Shown here piece after piece: positions 1 through 9,064 of a DNA stretch of 64,000 bases. The translations under genes were made by a program, and so were the position numbers. Source of the stretch: an uncultured Bacteroides sp. (GTDB lineage: Bacteria > Bacteroidota > Bacteroidia > Bacteroidales > Bacteroidaceae); NCBI RefSeq assembly GCF_963677685.1, contig NZ_OY782186.1, forward strand, positions 1,302,001-1,366,000, given 5' to 3'. The notes under the pieces are model-generated. The model had not been told where the DNA came from. It was given only the letters and a program-made list of their open reading frames with translations, and searched no databases. Each line of letters starts with the position of its first letter. Positions within the stretch are counted from its first letter, which is position 1.

Positions 1-200
<200 letters not shown>

Positions 201-1379
201 TTAATACAAAAAGCCAAATAACCAAAGTGGAACTTGATTATTTCGACCTATTTCTGTTTTATGTATGGCATACGTAACATCAGGGTTATTTTTAATCTTA
301 TGTCCTTCACAACATATTTTGAAAGGCATTGAGTTATCTACCAAAAAAGAAGAGTTCTTGTCACCTTTGTTTAATGTATGATCTTTATACATGGTGTTTA
401 GAAAGAACGTGTCTAGCACATCTTGCTCATCTACTTTTAGAGGATAAATCGAATACATCAGGTTGGTATTATGCATCATGATTTTCGATGGCTTTTTGGG
501 AAAACCTTCTCCTTTAGGATAAATCATGTTGATTAATCGTGCGTCTGCCAAATATTTGATGTAATTCATTACGGTTGCCCGTGATGTTTGTATGTCATTT
601 GCCAATTGGCTTACATTGGGAGCTTGTGGTCCCTCTACAGCCAAAAGATATAATAATTTTTTTATTTTAGGAAGGTATTTAAGTTCTATTTGTTTGATAA
701 GAAGTATGTCTACTTCAATCATCATGTTCATTGTCTTCAGCAAATTCTCTGAAAAATTACGTTTTTCCAGAAAAAAAGGATAAAAACCATGATGGAGATA
801 ATCTTGAAAGTAGTCTAGTGGTTTTACTTTTGATAGTATACCTTTAGCTATTTGTTCGTGGTTGTTTAATATTTCTTCGAGTGTGTATGAACGAAATCTC
901 ATTCCGGTTTGAAGATTTAGAAATTCACGAAATGAGAATCCTCTTAAATTATAGCTTTTTACAATGTTTCCCAGTTCTAGATTTTCTTCTTTCAATCTCA
1001 TGACTGATGAACCGGTGAAAACTATTTTTAGGTTTGGAAAGCGTTCATAGCAGATGCGCAATTCTTCGCTCCAACCATCGTATTTAAACACTTGGTCGAT
1101 AAGAAGAACTTTACCTCCTTTGCTTTGAAATTCATCTGCAAATTCAATAATGGAATGTCCGGCAAAGTAGAAATTGTTCATATTAATAAAGAGGCATGAA
1201 CGATCCGTGCCGAATTTTTCTTTAGCATATTGAAGTAAAAAAGTTGTTTTGCCTACTCCACGGGTTCCTTTAATACCTATGAGACGGTCGTTCCAATCTA
1301 TTTCATCCATTAGATCACGGCGCACAGGTGCATTATTATGCTCTACTAGGTAAGCGTGTGTACGGTAGAATGCTTCCAT
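201..1379 (-). CDS. AAA family ATPase of the AAA_14/DUF4143 type
   Basis: A 392-residue protein with an N-terminal P-loop ATPase domain and a C-terminal DUF4143-like part. The Walker A motif GTRGVGKTT is at residues 38-46. The Walker B region reads VLLIDQVFKY around 91-100; relatives normally have LLIDEIHKY, so the catalytic glutamate after the aspartate is glutamine here. Residues about 245-290 look like a winged helix (VSQLANDIQTSRATVMNYIKYL), and the protein ends in the typical PLWLFGFLY tail. These proteins are abundant in Bacteroides and have no settled function; some are thought to act in DNA or toxin-antitoxin-like contexts. A well-formed promoter sits just upstream. The start codon is an ATG about 17 bases from the predicted transcription start. 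Family assignment is firm, role unknown. Confidence 0.85.
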   Translation of the reverse strand: MEAFYRTHAYLVEHNNAPVRRDLMDEIDWNDRLIGIKGTRGVGKTTFLLQYAKEKFGTDRSCLFINMNNFYFAGHSIIEFADEFQSKGGKVLLIDQVFKYDGWSEELRICYERFPNLKIVFTGSSVMRLKEENLELGNIVKSYNLRGFSFREFLNLQTGMRFRSYTLEEILNNHEQIAKGILSKVKPLDYFQDYLHHGFYPFFLEKRNFSENLLKTMNMMIEVDILLIKQIELKYLPKIKKLLYLLAVEGPQAPNVSQLANDIQTSRATVMNYIKYLADARLINMIYPKGEGFPKKPSKIMMHNTNLMYSIYPLKVDEQDVLDTFFLNTMYKDHTLNKGDKNSSFLVDNSMPFKICCEGHKIKNNPDVTYAIHKTEIGRNNQVPLWLFGFLY

Positions 1380-1402
1380 CTTTTCATTGGTTTTTCGGGC
1401 TA

Positions 1403-1433
1403 CAAATATAGCTGTTTTTCTAATATTTGCAAA
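1403..1433 (-). promoter_or_regulatory. Bacteroides-type promoter of the AAA ATPase gene
   Basis: On the minus strand the sequence has TTTG (1433-1430), a 19-base spacer and TATATTTG (1410-1403). Both boxes match the primary sigma factor consensus of Bacteroides (TTTG, 19-21, TAnnTTTG) exactly. Transcription would begin near 1396, about 17 bases before the ATG at 1379. Confidence 0.7.
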
Positions 1434-1788
1434 GTAGAGATAGCAAAATATCTTTTTTTAGCCTATTATTTATATTTTATAACGTTGTGAGAGAATTTTA
1501 TATTCGACAGATCTACTTTTTTAATAAGAATGGATCATAAAAATGCCCTTATTTGCTTTGTGTATTTTTACTTTTGCTTGTAGAATGTTCCATTATGTCT
1601 TCCTGCATATTATTCATACTGATGGAGAATGTCGTTTTTTAGAATAAACTTAGTTCTCTTTGTTTGTAGCGATCTGTTTTTTATGTAGGTTTGTTCTTTT
1701 TTTGATATATTATGGATGAGTGTTATGCATTTAATTAAGGCTCATCTGATAAACTTTTTTGTTAAGACATAGCTGCTTTTACCTTTTT
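1434..1788. other. A/T-rich intergenic region between divergent genes
   Basis: This stretch separates the AAA ATPase and the ATP-grasp-like gene. It has no credible coding frame or hairpin. A TACTTTTG box on the plus strand at 1569-1576 matches the -7 consensus and could serve the gene starting at 1789, but no TTTG lies 19-21 bases before it, so this promoter is weakly supported. I see nothing else. Confidence 0.35.
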
Positions 1789-2970
1789 ATGACAAATAGA
1801 AAACTATATATTTTTAATCCTGATAATGATTTAGCGCTGGCGAATGGAGATGAAAACTATATGCCTCCTGCTTCTACAAGGAAGATGACTCTAGATTTGG
1901 CACTATTGCCAATATGGTATGCTACTCCTGATTCTTTTGTTTTAGCACCTTCGGCCTATAATCTTTCTTTTAGAAATGAGATGAATCATCATTTTGCATC
2001 GTTGCCTGTTCTGATAACTGAGCCTGAAGTAACTATGTCTTCAGATTTTCTTCCCGTTCCTTGGGGCTGGAATGTAGCTTTGCGGAAGTATCTTTATCGT
2101 TTAGGAATATCAGATTTGAGCTTACCTGATATGGGGGAATTGAATAATCTTAGGGACTTTTCTAGTCGTTTGAAAGCTGTCTATTTACTTCCTACATTGC
2201 AGTTAAACCCTTCTTTCTGTGGCTTTTCTGCTTATTCTTCATCTATTAATGAGCTGGAAACGTTTTTAGAAAAATATCCCGAAGTAATATTGAAAGCACC
2301 TTGGTCTGGAAGTGGGAAGGGGCTCTGTTATGTAAGAAACGGACTTTCTGTTCCTGTTATTAATTGGTGTTCAAGGGTTATTAGGCAACAAGGAGGGATA
2401 GTGATAGAGCCTTTATATCAAAAGGTTGAGGATTTTGCAATGGAATTTTATTTGGATAGGGGTAAAGTTTCTTTTGTTGGTTATTCATTGTTTTATACCG
2501 GAACAGGAGGTGCATATGAGGGGAGTTTCTTATTGACAGATAAGGCTATAGAGAGTGCTTTGTTATGCTATGTTTCTGCTGCTGATTTAGCAGCTCTTCG
2601 TTTTCATTTAGAAGACAAATTATTCCGAATGTTTTCTGCTACATATATTGGTTATATTGGAGTGGATATGATGATATGCTCTTTTAAGGAAAAACCTCAA
2701 TATCGCATTCATCCTTGTGTGGAGCTTAATTTGCGTATGAATATGGGAGTGTTAGCTCGACTTTTTTATGATCACTATGTTGTTCAAGGCAATATAGGCA
2801 AATTCAGGGTACAATACTTTTCCAACCAAGGGGATGCGTTACGTAAACATGAAGAATTTCAGCAAAAATATCCGGTATGTATTTCCGGTGGACGTTTAGC
2901 GAAAGGATACTTTTCGCTTACTCCCGTAACTATTCATACTCAATATGTCGCTACTGTATTGTTAGACTAA
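1789..2970 (+). CDS. ATP-grasp-like conserved hypothetical protein
   Basis: The protein is 393 residues from the ATG at 1789 (MTNRKLYIF). An in-frame TTG at 1759 would add ten unlikely residues and is not used. The N-terminus reads IFNPDNDLALANGDENYMPP. The middle has EVILKAPWSGSGKGLCYV, which resembles the glycine-rich nucleotide-binding loop of ATP-grasp ligases, followed by IVIEPLYQKVEDFAMEFYLD and, near the C-terminus, HPCVELNLRMNMG, which looks like the metal-binding E-x-N motif of that fold. No signal peptide or membrane segment is seen. I recognise it as a Bacteroidetes conserved family but not its substrate. ATP-dependent carboxylate-amine ligase activity is an inference from these motifs. 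It ends three bases before the convergent GHL10 gene and has no operon partner. Confidence 0.6.
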   Translation: MTNRKLYIFNPDNDLALANGDENYMPPASTRKMTLDLALLPIWYATPDSFVLAPSAYNLSFRNEMNHHFASLPVLITEPEVTMSSDFLPVPWGWNVALRKYLYRLGISDLSLPDMGELNNLRDFSSRLKAVYLLPTLQLNPSFCGFSAYSSSINELETFLEKYPEVILKAPWSGSGKGLCYVRNGLSVPVINWCSRVIRQQGGIVIEPLYQKVEDFAMEFYLDRGKVSFVGYSLFYTGTGGAYEGSFLLTDKAIESALLCYVSAADLAALRFHLEDKLFRMFSATYIGYIGVDMMICSFKEKPQYRIHPCVELNLRMNMGVLARLFYDHYVVQGNIGKFRVQYFSNQGDALRKHEEFQQKYPVCISGGRLAKGYFSLTPVTIHTQYVATVLLD

Positions 2971-2973
2971 CTT

Positions 2974-4437
2974 CTAAGGGAGCTTTAACTGTACAGCTTT
3001 GCTTTCATTACCATAGCGATCGATAGCAGATACAGCGAAATAATCTCGATTATCCCATGGCCGAAGTGGAGCATAGGTATAGGTTGTTCCTTCTACGCGT
3101 TGTGCAATAATATTTTCTGCTCGGCTAGTGTCTACGGGATAGTGGTCTGATGCGTAAATTATATAATAAGGTTTGTTTTGTTTATCATTATCTTCAGAAC
3201 GAGCCCATTGCAAAATCGTATATCCTTCTTTTCGTTTTAGACTAAGGTCTTCCGGGGTTGTAGGAGGGATGCTATCTAGCCAAGGCATAGGGGGTTGTAG
3301 GGCTTGAGTAGAATAATATTTATCTGCTAGTTGATCATAAAGCCCTTGAATATTTTCCATTAGGTATTTTACACGATAGTGTCCCTGCCCAGCCATACCG
3401 TTAGTTCTTACGAAATTTATCTGACGCTCCACTTCATCTCGTGTCCAATTACCTTCTGAAGAACTGAGGAAATAGATTCCTAATCCGGGAATAATTTGTC
3501 GTCCGTAACTATGCTCTTGCCAGTCAAGTGCAAAAGGATAAAAGTTATTCCCTCTGAAATACATCATGGGGTATATTTGGTCTTGTATACCTTCTTTAAG
3601 CCACCCTTGTGCATCCTGGTATACGGTATAAAAAGCATTGAATCCTCGTGAAGAATAGCGGGAGGTATCACGGAATTTTCCTACAGGACAAGTACTGACT
3701 TTTACCCAAGGCTTTAATCTTTTTACTCCTCTATATATATATCGAACAATCTTTGTTAAATTATCTCGTCTCCATTGGTCAATGGTTTTACCTTTTCCGT
3801 ATAATCTGTATTCTTTTCTGTCAGGAAAATGGGAAGCTTTTTCAGGATAGCGAAGATAGTCAAAATGTACTCCATCTATATCATACTGACTAACTATTTC
3901 GGTAATTAACCTCATCAAGTACTTCTTAGTCTTTGGATTTCCAGGGTTTAGAAACCATTCCCGTTTATAAGGGACACAAATTTTTCTATTTTGTACGACA
4001 ACCGATTTTCTACCCAGTCGTGCTACATGTCTTCTATTCCCAAGAGGAATTGCTACAATCCATGCATGGCATTCCATTCCTCTTTTATGGCATTCTTGTA
4101 CGGCAAACTTCAAAGGGTCGTATCCCGGACTTTTTCCAGTCTTTCCTGTAAGTATGGAATTGAAAGGCTCTATGTTGGATTTGTAAAGTACATCACCACG
4201 TGTCCGTGTTTGAAAGAGGACTGTGTTAAAGTTTGCTTCTTTTAGTTTATCTAATATTGCTAGTAGTTCAGCTTGCTGGCGACGAATAGCCGCAGGGGTA
4301 TTTGCTTTTGTTTGAGGCCAATCAAGTCCATATACTGCTGTAACCCAAGCTGCACGAACTTCATACTTAGGGTTTGCTTTGAGAGATAAACTTTCAAGCA
4401 ATAAAAAGATAGTAAATAGATAACGATCGATGTGCAT
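2974..4437 (-). CDS. Secreted GHL10 (DUF187) family glycoside-hydrolase-like protein
   Basis: The 487-residue protein starts at the ATG at 4437. A longer frame opens at 4533 but would overlap the promoter (CAAAGGTA, 4460-4467) and the neighbouring cstA control region. An N-terminal signal peptide (DRYLFTIFLLLESLSLKA) is followed by the GHL10 barrel: VRAAWVTAVYGLDWP near the N-terminus, FAVQECHKRGMECHAWI, and IDGVHFDYLRYP, whose acidic residues match the expected catalytic region. The last 85 residues (from PPTTPEDLSLKR) look like a fibronectin-III module. Relatives are extracytoplasmic proteins thought to act on glycans, with peptidoglycan-associated activity described for some; the substrate here is unknown. 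It is a paralogue of the protein at 12408-13913 and is transcribed alone. Confidence 0.82.
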   Translation of the reverse strand: MHIDRYLFTIFLLLESLSLKANPKYEVRAAWVTAVYGLDWPQTKANTPAAIRRQQAELLAILDKLKEANFNTVLFQTRTRGDVLYKSNIEPFNSILTGKTGKSPGYDPLKFAVQECHKRGMECHAWIVAIPLGNRRHVARLGRKSVVVQNRKICVPYKREWFLNPGNPKTKKYLMRLITEIVSQYDIDGVHFDYLRYPEKASHFPDRKEYRLYGKGKTIDQWRRDNLTKIVRYIYRGVKRLKPWVKVSTCPVGKFRDTSRYSSRGFNAFYTVYQDAQGWLKEGIQDQIYPMMYFRGNNFYPFALDWQEHSYGRQIIPGLGIYFLSSSEGNWTRDEVERQINFVRTNGMAGQGHYRVKYLMENIQGLYDQLADKYYSTQALQPPMPWLDSIPPTTPEDLSLKRKEGYTILQWARSEDNDKQNKPYYIIYASDHYPVDTSRAENIIAQRVEGTTYTYAPLRPWDNRDYFAVSAIDRYGNESKAVQLKLP

Positions 4438-4459
4438 AACGGTACGTGTAAATCTGCTG

Positions 4460-4467
4460 CAAAGGTA
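4460..4467 (-). promoter_or_regulatory. Promoter -7 box of the first GHL10 gene
   Basis: CAAAGGTA on the plus strand reads TACCTTTG on the minus strand, an exact -7 element. No good TTTG is found 19-21 bases upstream. The inferred transcription start near 4453 falls inside the longer upstream frame and so supports the ATG at 4437. Confidence 0.5.
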
Positions 4468-4509
4468 GTAAAAGTGGTGATATTGTTGTGAGGTTTCAAG
4501 AGAATATAC

Positions 4510-4517
4510 TACATTTG
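4510..4517 (+). promoter_or_regulatory. Promoter -7 box of cstA
   Basis: TACATTTG matches TAnnTTTG. Transcription would start near 4524, about 13 bases before the cstA ATG. The -33 region (around 4485, TTGT) is degenerate. The two divergent promoters lie within 60 bases of each other. Confidence 0.5.
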
Positions 4518-4536
4518 CTATACTAAATAACACGCC

Positions 4537-5970
4537 ATGATTACATTTACTGCTTGCCTATTAGCTTTGATTATAGGCTATTTTGTTTATGGACGCATTG
4601 TGGAACGGATTTTTGCTCCTGATGATAGAATGACTCCCGCTGTTACTAAAGCTGACGGAGTCGATTTTATTCCTTTGCCTGCTTGGAAAATATTTATGAT
4701 TCAATTTCTTAATATAGCAGGATTAGGTCCTATCTTTGGGGCTATTATGGGAGCTAAATTTGGTACGGCTTCTTATTTGTGGATTGTTTTGGGAAGCATT
4801 TTTGCAGGAGCAACGCATGATTATTTTTCCGGTATGTTATCATTGAGGCATGGAGGTGAAAGCCTCCCTGAAATAGTCGGACGTTATTTGGGATTAACAG
4901 CTAAACAGGTAATGCGTGGTTTTACTGTTCTTTTAATGATTTTGGTGGGTTCGGTTTTTGTAGCTGGTCCGGCAGGATTGTTAGCTAAGTTGACTCCTGA
5001 GCATTTGGATGTTACTTTTTGGATAATAATAGTCTTTGCCTATTATGTCTTTGCGACTTTACTACCTATTGATAAAATTATCGGCAAAATTTATCCTCTT
5101 TTTGCAGCTGCTCTATTGTTTATGGCGATAGGTATTTTGATTATGCTTTATGTTTACCATCCAGCATTACCTGAAATTTGGGATGGGCTACAGAATACGC
5201 ACCCTAATGCAAAGGCGTTGCCTATTTTCCCTATTATGTTTGTTAGTATCGCATGTGGAGCAATTTCCGGTTTTCATGCTACGCAGAGTCCTTTAATGGC
5301 ACGTTGCATGACTAGCGAACGTTATGGGCGTCCTGTTTTTTATGGAGCTATGATAACTGAAGGTATTGTCGCTTTAATATGGGCTGCCGCTGCAACGTTT
5401 TTCTTTCATCAGCATGGTATGGGTGAAACAAATGCTTCTGTGATTGTAGATGCAATTACGAAAGGATGGTTGGGGAGTATTGGAGGTATACTTGCTGTTT
5501 TAGGAGTTATTGCGGCTCCTATAACATCTGGCGATACAGCTTTTCGTTCAGCCCGGCTTATTGTGGCAGACTTTCTAGGCGTGGAACAAAGAAGTAGTCG
5601 TCGCCGTTTATACATCTGTATACCGATGTTTCTTTTGGCTATTGGTTTATTGTTGTATAGTTTGCGTGATAAGAATGGCTTTGATATGATTTGGCGTTAT
5701 TTCGCATGGGCAAACCAAACACTTTCTGTTTTTACTCTTTGGACTATAACCGTTTTTCTCGTGCGTACGAATAAAATCTATGTCTTAACTCTTATTCCTG
5801 CATTGTTTATGACAGGTGTCTGTTCTACCTATATTTGTATTGCTCCTGAAGGATTATCTTTACCGCATGTTTTTTCCTTCGCTATAGGAGGATTTTGCAC
5901 GTTGATAGGACTTGTTTGGTTTATTTTTTGGAAAAAAAGAGTGATGATTAGAAATAATAACTATAAATAG
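4537..5970 (+). CDS. cstA: Carbon starvation protein CstA family transporter
   Basis: A 477-residue polytopic inner-membrane protein, shorter than E. coli CstA (about 700) but of the length seen in Bacteroides. The N-terminus has GYFVYGRIVERIF followed by GVDFIPLPAWKIF and the family-typical block NIAGLGPIFGAIMGAKFG and ATHDYFSGMLSLRHGG. Later come GFHATQSPLMARCM and ITSGDTAFRSARL, also family signatures. CstA proteins take up peptides and, in E. coli relatives, pyruvate during carbon limitation; which of these applies here is not known. It heads a three-gene plus-strand operon with a small two-helix protein and an outer-membrane barrel, ending in the terminator at 6711-6763. Confidence 0.9.
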   Translation: MITFTACLLALIIGYFVYGRIVERIFAPDDRMTPAVTKADGVDFIPLPAWKIFMIQFLNIAGLGPIFGAIMGAKFGTASYLWIVLGSIFAGATHDYFSGMLSLRHGGESLPEIVGRYLGLTAKQVMRGFTVLLMILVGSVFVAGPAGLLAKLTPEHLDVTFWIIIVFAYYVFATLLPIDKIIGKIYPLFAAALLFMAIGILIMLYVYHPALPEIWDGLQNTHPNAKALPIFPIMFVSIACGAISGFHATQSPLMARCMTSERYGRPVFYGAMITEGIVALIWAAAATFFFHQHGMGETNASVIVDAITKGWLGSIGGILAVLGVIAAPITSGDTAFRSARLIVADFLGVEQRSSRRRLYICIPMFLLAIGLLLYSLRDKNGFDMIWRYFAWANQTLSVFTLWTITVFLVRTNKIYVLTLIPALFMTGVCSTYICIAPEGLSLPHVFSFAIGGFCTLIGLVWFIFWKKRVMIRNNNYK

Positions 5971-5982
5971 AATAATTGATAT

Positions 5983-6222
5983 ATGAAAAGACTAAGAAAA
6001 TCAACATGGATTGCTATTGCTTTTTTTCTTTATGTTACGGCTACAGGTGCTTATTTGCTGCCACGAAACACTGAAATTAGCGATGTGGAAAAAATTCTCA
6101 CTCTTACCGGCTCGTATATTATTGTTTTAGCTCTTTGGTTGGTATTAAGAAAAAAAGAAAAACTTCAGCAGCGTCGTCGCGATGAAGATAATAATAGTAA
6201 TGTTAATAAATTGAATAAATGA
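5983..6222 (+). CDS. Small two-helix membrane protein
   Basis: A 79-residue protein with a basic start (MKRLRKSTW), two hydrophobic segments at about residues 9-26 (IAIAFFLYVTATGAYLLP) and 38-56 (ILTLTGSYIIVLALWLVL), and a charged, asparagine-rich tail. It starts 12 bases after cstA stops and its own stop overlaps the next gene by four bases (ATGA), so it is translationally embedded in the cstA operon. I do not recognise a family. The topology and position suggest an accessory protein for CstA or the barrel protein; this is inference only. Confidence 0.7.
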   Translation: MKRLRKSTWIAIAFFLYVTATGAYLLPRNTEISDVEKILTLTGSYIIVLALWLVLRKKEKLQQRRRDEDNNSNVNKLNK

Positions 6223-6701
6223 AAAAATCAGTATTGATTATTTGCCTGTTGCTTGCTTCATTGGGTGCACAGGCTCAGTTTGAGAAAGGGAAGTGGATGG
6301 TAAATACTTCTATGACAAGTATGGATTTTTCTTATAGTGATAGCGATAAAGGACATTTGGGCTTCTTGGCTGAAGGAGGTACTTTTTTAGAAGACAATAT
6401 TGCGCTTTTATTAACCTTAGGAGCTGATTGGAGTGATCCGAAGGATACTTATACGCTCGGTGCTAATGGCCGCTATTACTTTGAAAAAACAGGTGTATAT
6501 CTAGGTGCCGGGCTTAATATGAAGCGTTGGTATTATGGTGGTACTCATGCTAGTGATTATGCTTTGGGATTGCAAGGTGGTTATGCTTATTTTTTATCTA
6601 GAACAGTGACCATTGAACCTGCTGTTTATTATGATTTATCTTTGAAGAATGGAAATAATTCTAAAATAGGATTTAAATTGGGATTTGGTTTTTATTTTTG
6701 A
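6219..6701 (+). CDS. Outer-membrane beta-barrel protein (porin-like, about 160 residues)
   Basis: The 160-residue protein has a clear signal peptide (MKKSVLIICLLLASLGAQAQ) followed by alternating strands rich in Gly, Tyr and Phe (KGKWMVNTSMTSMDFSY, GHLGFLAEGG, LALGADW, YYFEKTGVYLGAGLNM) and a terminal aromatic strand ending KLGFGFYF. This is the pattern of a small eight-strand outer-membrane barrel of the OMP_b-brl type. The ATG overlaps the stop of the preceding gene. It is the last gene of the cstA operon; a physiological link to nutrient uptake is possible but not shown. Confidence 0.78.
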   Translation: MKKSVLIICLLLASLGAQAQFEKGKWMVNTSMTSMDFSYSDSDKGHLGFLAEGGTFLEDNIALLLTLGADWSDPKDTYTLGANGRYYFEKTGVYLGAGLNMKRWYYGGTHASDYALGLQGGYAYFLSRTVTIEPAVYYDLSLKNGNNSKIGFKLGFGFYF

Positions 6702-6710
6702 TTTATCTGC

Positions 6711-6763
6711 ATAACAACAAAAACGCTGAAGTTTATTCTCAAACTTCAGCGTTTTGTTGTTAT
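6711..6763. terminator. Bidirectional intrinsic terminator between the cstA operon and ablB
   Basis: A long inverted repeat with arms of about 22 bases (…CGCTGAAGTTT, six-base loop, AAACTTCAGCG…) broken by a single-base bulge, with A-rich sequence on one side and T-rich on the other. It sits between two convergent transcription units and can serve both. Confidence 0.85.
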
Positions 6764-6807
6764 ATAAAGGCTTTAATCTCATTTATATTTTATGTAAAAC
6801 ATCGTAT

Positions 6808-7632
6808 TTACACTCTTTTGTACCATACATTCATACTTTCTATATTTCCTGCTATCTGCGTATTTCTTGTGAGCGTGCCGGAATATTTATATCCCATATT
6901 ATAAAATGTCTTGTTCATAGCTAATGAATGTAGCCGGGCTATTGTGTAAAATGTTAAATAGCCATCATTAGATAGTTCTTGCTCCATGTATGAAAGTAAG
7001 TGAGTGGCTAGCTTTTTACCTCGATGCTCTGGTAGTACGGCAAAGTCAGTCATTTCCGCATTCTTGTTTTTAGTATTACACTCTGCAGAGCTAATTGCAA
7101 TAAGCTTTTTTTTATAGAAGGCTCCAAAATATCGAGTGCCTTCCTCTTTCATGCTTTTTAGAATGAAGTCAGGATCAAAAATCGGAAATGGATAAGAGGG
7201 AAAAACTTTTTTAAATATTGAGATCATTTCTGTTATATCCGTTTCTTTCAGAGTTTGTAAAACGCAATTGTGATTGGAGGTACCCTCGGAGGTAGACGGT
7301 TGGAGAAGCAAATCTTGAAATGCCGCAAGTGCCTTGCTTTCAGGCTGTTTTCGTTCTTCTGATGAATATTTCATCAAGAACATTGCGTCTTCTTGTCCGT
7401 TGTAGAAACCTGGTATACAAGCTTCAATAAAATATCCGTTCCTTATGAAAGTGGGTCCATATTTGGCTGGCACTTTAGCAAAAAGTTTTGTGTAATTATT
7501 AGCCCTTGCTAAAATGTCCATGTGGTTTATAATTTCTGGAAAATCATCAGTATGCATCTCCATGAGATATATCCGATTGTTTTCTTTGTTGTGTGATAAA
7601 TGTGATTGAAATATTTTTTTTGTTTCTTTCAT
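6808..7632 (-). CDS. ablB: Beta-lysine N6-acetyltransferase (GNAT family)
   Basis: The 274-residue protein is read from the ATG at 7632, which has GGAG just upstream and lies 13 bases after the ablA stop; a longer frame to 7668 would overlap ablA. The C-terminal half has the GNAT acetyl-CoA motif: AEMTDFAVLPEHRGKKLATH followed by LLSYMEQEL. The N-terminal half (IYLMEMHTDDFPEI, AKVPAKYGPTFIRNGYFIEA) matches the AblB subfamily. AblB acetylates L-beta-lysine made by lysine 2,3-aminomutase to N-epsilon-acetyl-beta-lysine, a compatible solute. The adjacency to ablA makes the assignment strong. The product should be cytoplasmic and linked to osmoadaptation; alternatively the pair could act in lysine catabolism. 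Confidence 0.87.
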   Translation of the reverse strand: MKETKKIFQSHLSHNKENNRIYLMEMHTDDFPEIINHMDILARANNYTKLFAKVPAKYGPTFIRNGYFIEACIPGFYNGQEDAMFLMKYSSEERKQPESKALAAFQDLLLQPSTSEGTSNHNCVLQTLKETDITEMISIFKKVFPSYPFPIFDPDFILKSMKEEGTRYFGAFYKKKLIAISSAECNTKNKNAEMTDFAVLPEHRGKKLATHLLSYMEQELSNDGYLTFYTIARLHSLAMNKTFYNMGYKYSGTLTRNTQIAGNIESMNVWYKRV

Positions 7633-7645
7633 ATTCTCCACTTTT

Positions 7646-9016
7646 TTATTTATCTTCTTCTTCCTCATTATTACGTCTTTTTAGACGCTCGTTATTTGCT
7701 GGTATTAATGATATGGTGTTGTCATAATCAGATAATAATTGTTCTATTCCGATAGCATTGATTTCTTCACCATCATTCAATTCTAGTTCTAAATTACAAC
7801 TTTTGCAGTTCCTATCACAGAGAGTAGGAGTGTAATTGTCTGGCTCTTGGTAGGTAGTAATTACTCCTTCATAATTGCGTAAAATTACTTTGTTAGCACT
7901 CCAGGAAATTACATAATTAGGCATGACTGGGATTTTTCCTCCTCCTCCAGGCGCATCAATTACATAAGTAGGAACAGCAAAGCCACTGGTATGACCAATT
8001 AGATTTTCCATAATTTCTATACCCTTTCCTACAGGCGTGCGAAAATGAGAGAGCCCTTCAGATAGATCACATTGATATAGATAATAGGGTCTGACTCTAT
8101 TCATGACTAACCGATGCACTAACTCTTTCATTATACGCGGACAATCGTTTACATCGGCCAATAAAACTGATTGATTCCCTAGGGGAATTCCTGCATTGGC
8201 TAATTTGGCTAAGGCGTATCGTGCCGAAGATGTAAGTTCTCGAGGATGGTTGAAATGTGTGTTAATCCAGATTGGGTGATGTTTTTTTAGGATGTTTACT
8301 AGATCATTGGTGATACGATAGGGTAATACTACCGGGGTTCTTGTGCCTATTCTAATAACTTGCACGTGCGGAATTGCCCTTATTTCACTGAGTATCCAAT
8401 CTAAATAATCGTTTGATAACATGAAGGGATCTCCCCCAGATAGCAGTACATCTCTAATTTGTGGTGTGTTCTTAATATATTCTATTCCTTGTTTTATTTG
8501 ATCTTTTCCCGGAATGGAATCAACATCTCCTACTTTACGTTTGCGTGTGCAATGGCGACAATACATAGCACACACATTACTAACTAAAAAAAGAACTCTA
8601 TCGGGATATCGGTGAGTGATTCCCGGTACAGGACTATCATGATCTTCTGAAAGAGGGTCACCCATTTCACTACTGCTCACGATGAGCTCTCTATTGTCTA
8701 AAAATGCTTGTTTGAAGACCGGATCATTTTTATAATTTTCTTTTTTTATAAGAGATAGATAATAGGGAGTAATAGATAAAGGAAAATGTTCTTGTGTCTT
8801 TTCCAATTCAACCTTCTCTTCTTCTGAAAAATGAATGCCACTCAAAGCTTCAAAAGCATCGATTGTTTTTACTGAGTTACGTACTTGCCACTTCCAGTTG
8901 AGCCATTCCTCTTTGCCTGATTGAGGATCAATTTTTTGAGTGATTTCTTGTTGGCGTTTTGTAAAAATCATTTCCATTCTTTTCTTTGGTTTTAGTTGTT
9001 GGTTATTATTAGACAC
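7646..9016 (-). CDS. ablA: Lysine 2,3-aminomutase (radical SAM, PLP)
   Basis: A 456-residue radical SAM enzyme that converts L-lysine to L-beta-lysine. The cluster motif CAMYCRHC supplies Cys149, Cys153 and Cys156, followed by TRKRKVG. The PLP-site region appears as [15 protein letters not shown], and the C-terminal CDRNCKSC motif typical of the long KamA form is present, which separates it from the shorter EpmB group. The first 13 residues ([12 protein letters not shown]) are poorly conserved, so an internal Met could also start translation. It forms an operon with ablB. The gene has a long leader with a perfect inverted repeat 16-48 bases before its start codon. Confidence 0.92.
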   Translation of the reverse strand: MSNNNQQLKPKKRMEMIFTKRQQEITQKIDPQSGKEEWLNWKWQVRNSVKTIDAFEALSGIHFSEEEKVELEKTQEHFPLSITPYYLSLIKKENYKNDPVFKQAFLDNRELIVSSSEMGDPLSEDHDSPVPGITHRYPDRVLFLVSNVCAMYCRHCTRKRKVGDVDSIPGKDQIKQGIEYIKNTPQIRDVLLSGGDPFMLSNDYLDWILSEIRAIPHVQVIRIGTRTPVVLPYRITNDLVNILKKHHPIWINTHFNHPRELTSSARYALAKLANAGIPLGNQSVLLADVNDCPRIMKELVHRLVMNRVRPYYLYQCDLSEGLSHFRTPVGKGIEIMENLIGHTSGFAVPTYVIDAPGGGGKIPVMPNYVISWSANKVILRNYEGVITTYQEPDNYTPTLCDRNCKSCNLELELNDGEEINAIGIEQLLSDYDNTISLIPANNERLKRRNNEEEEDK

Positions 9017-9031
9017 TTCTTAGATTATACT

Positions 9032-9064
9032 CATAATATAGCATATTTGTTAGGCTATATTATG
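9032..9064. promoter_or_regulatory. Perfect 11-bp inverted repeat in the ablA leader
   Basis: CATAATATAGC at 9032-9042 and GCTATATTATG at 9054-9064 are exact reverse complements separated by 11 bases. The element begins 16 bases before the ablA ATG. It can be an operator for a dimeric regulator or an RNA hairpin near the ribosome binding region. It is not followed by a T run, so it is not a terminator. Confidence 0.55.

Noticed and set aside
4438..4533. N-terminal extension of the first GHL10 protein to 4533
   Set aside because: The upstream sequence has no signal-peptide sense, overlaps the promoter box at 4460-4467 and the cstA control region; the ATG at 4437 gives a clean signal peptide.
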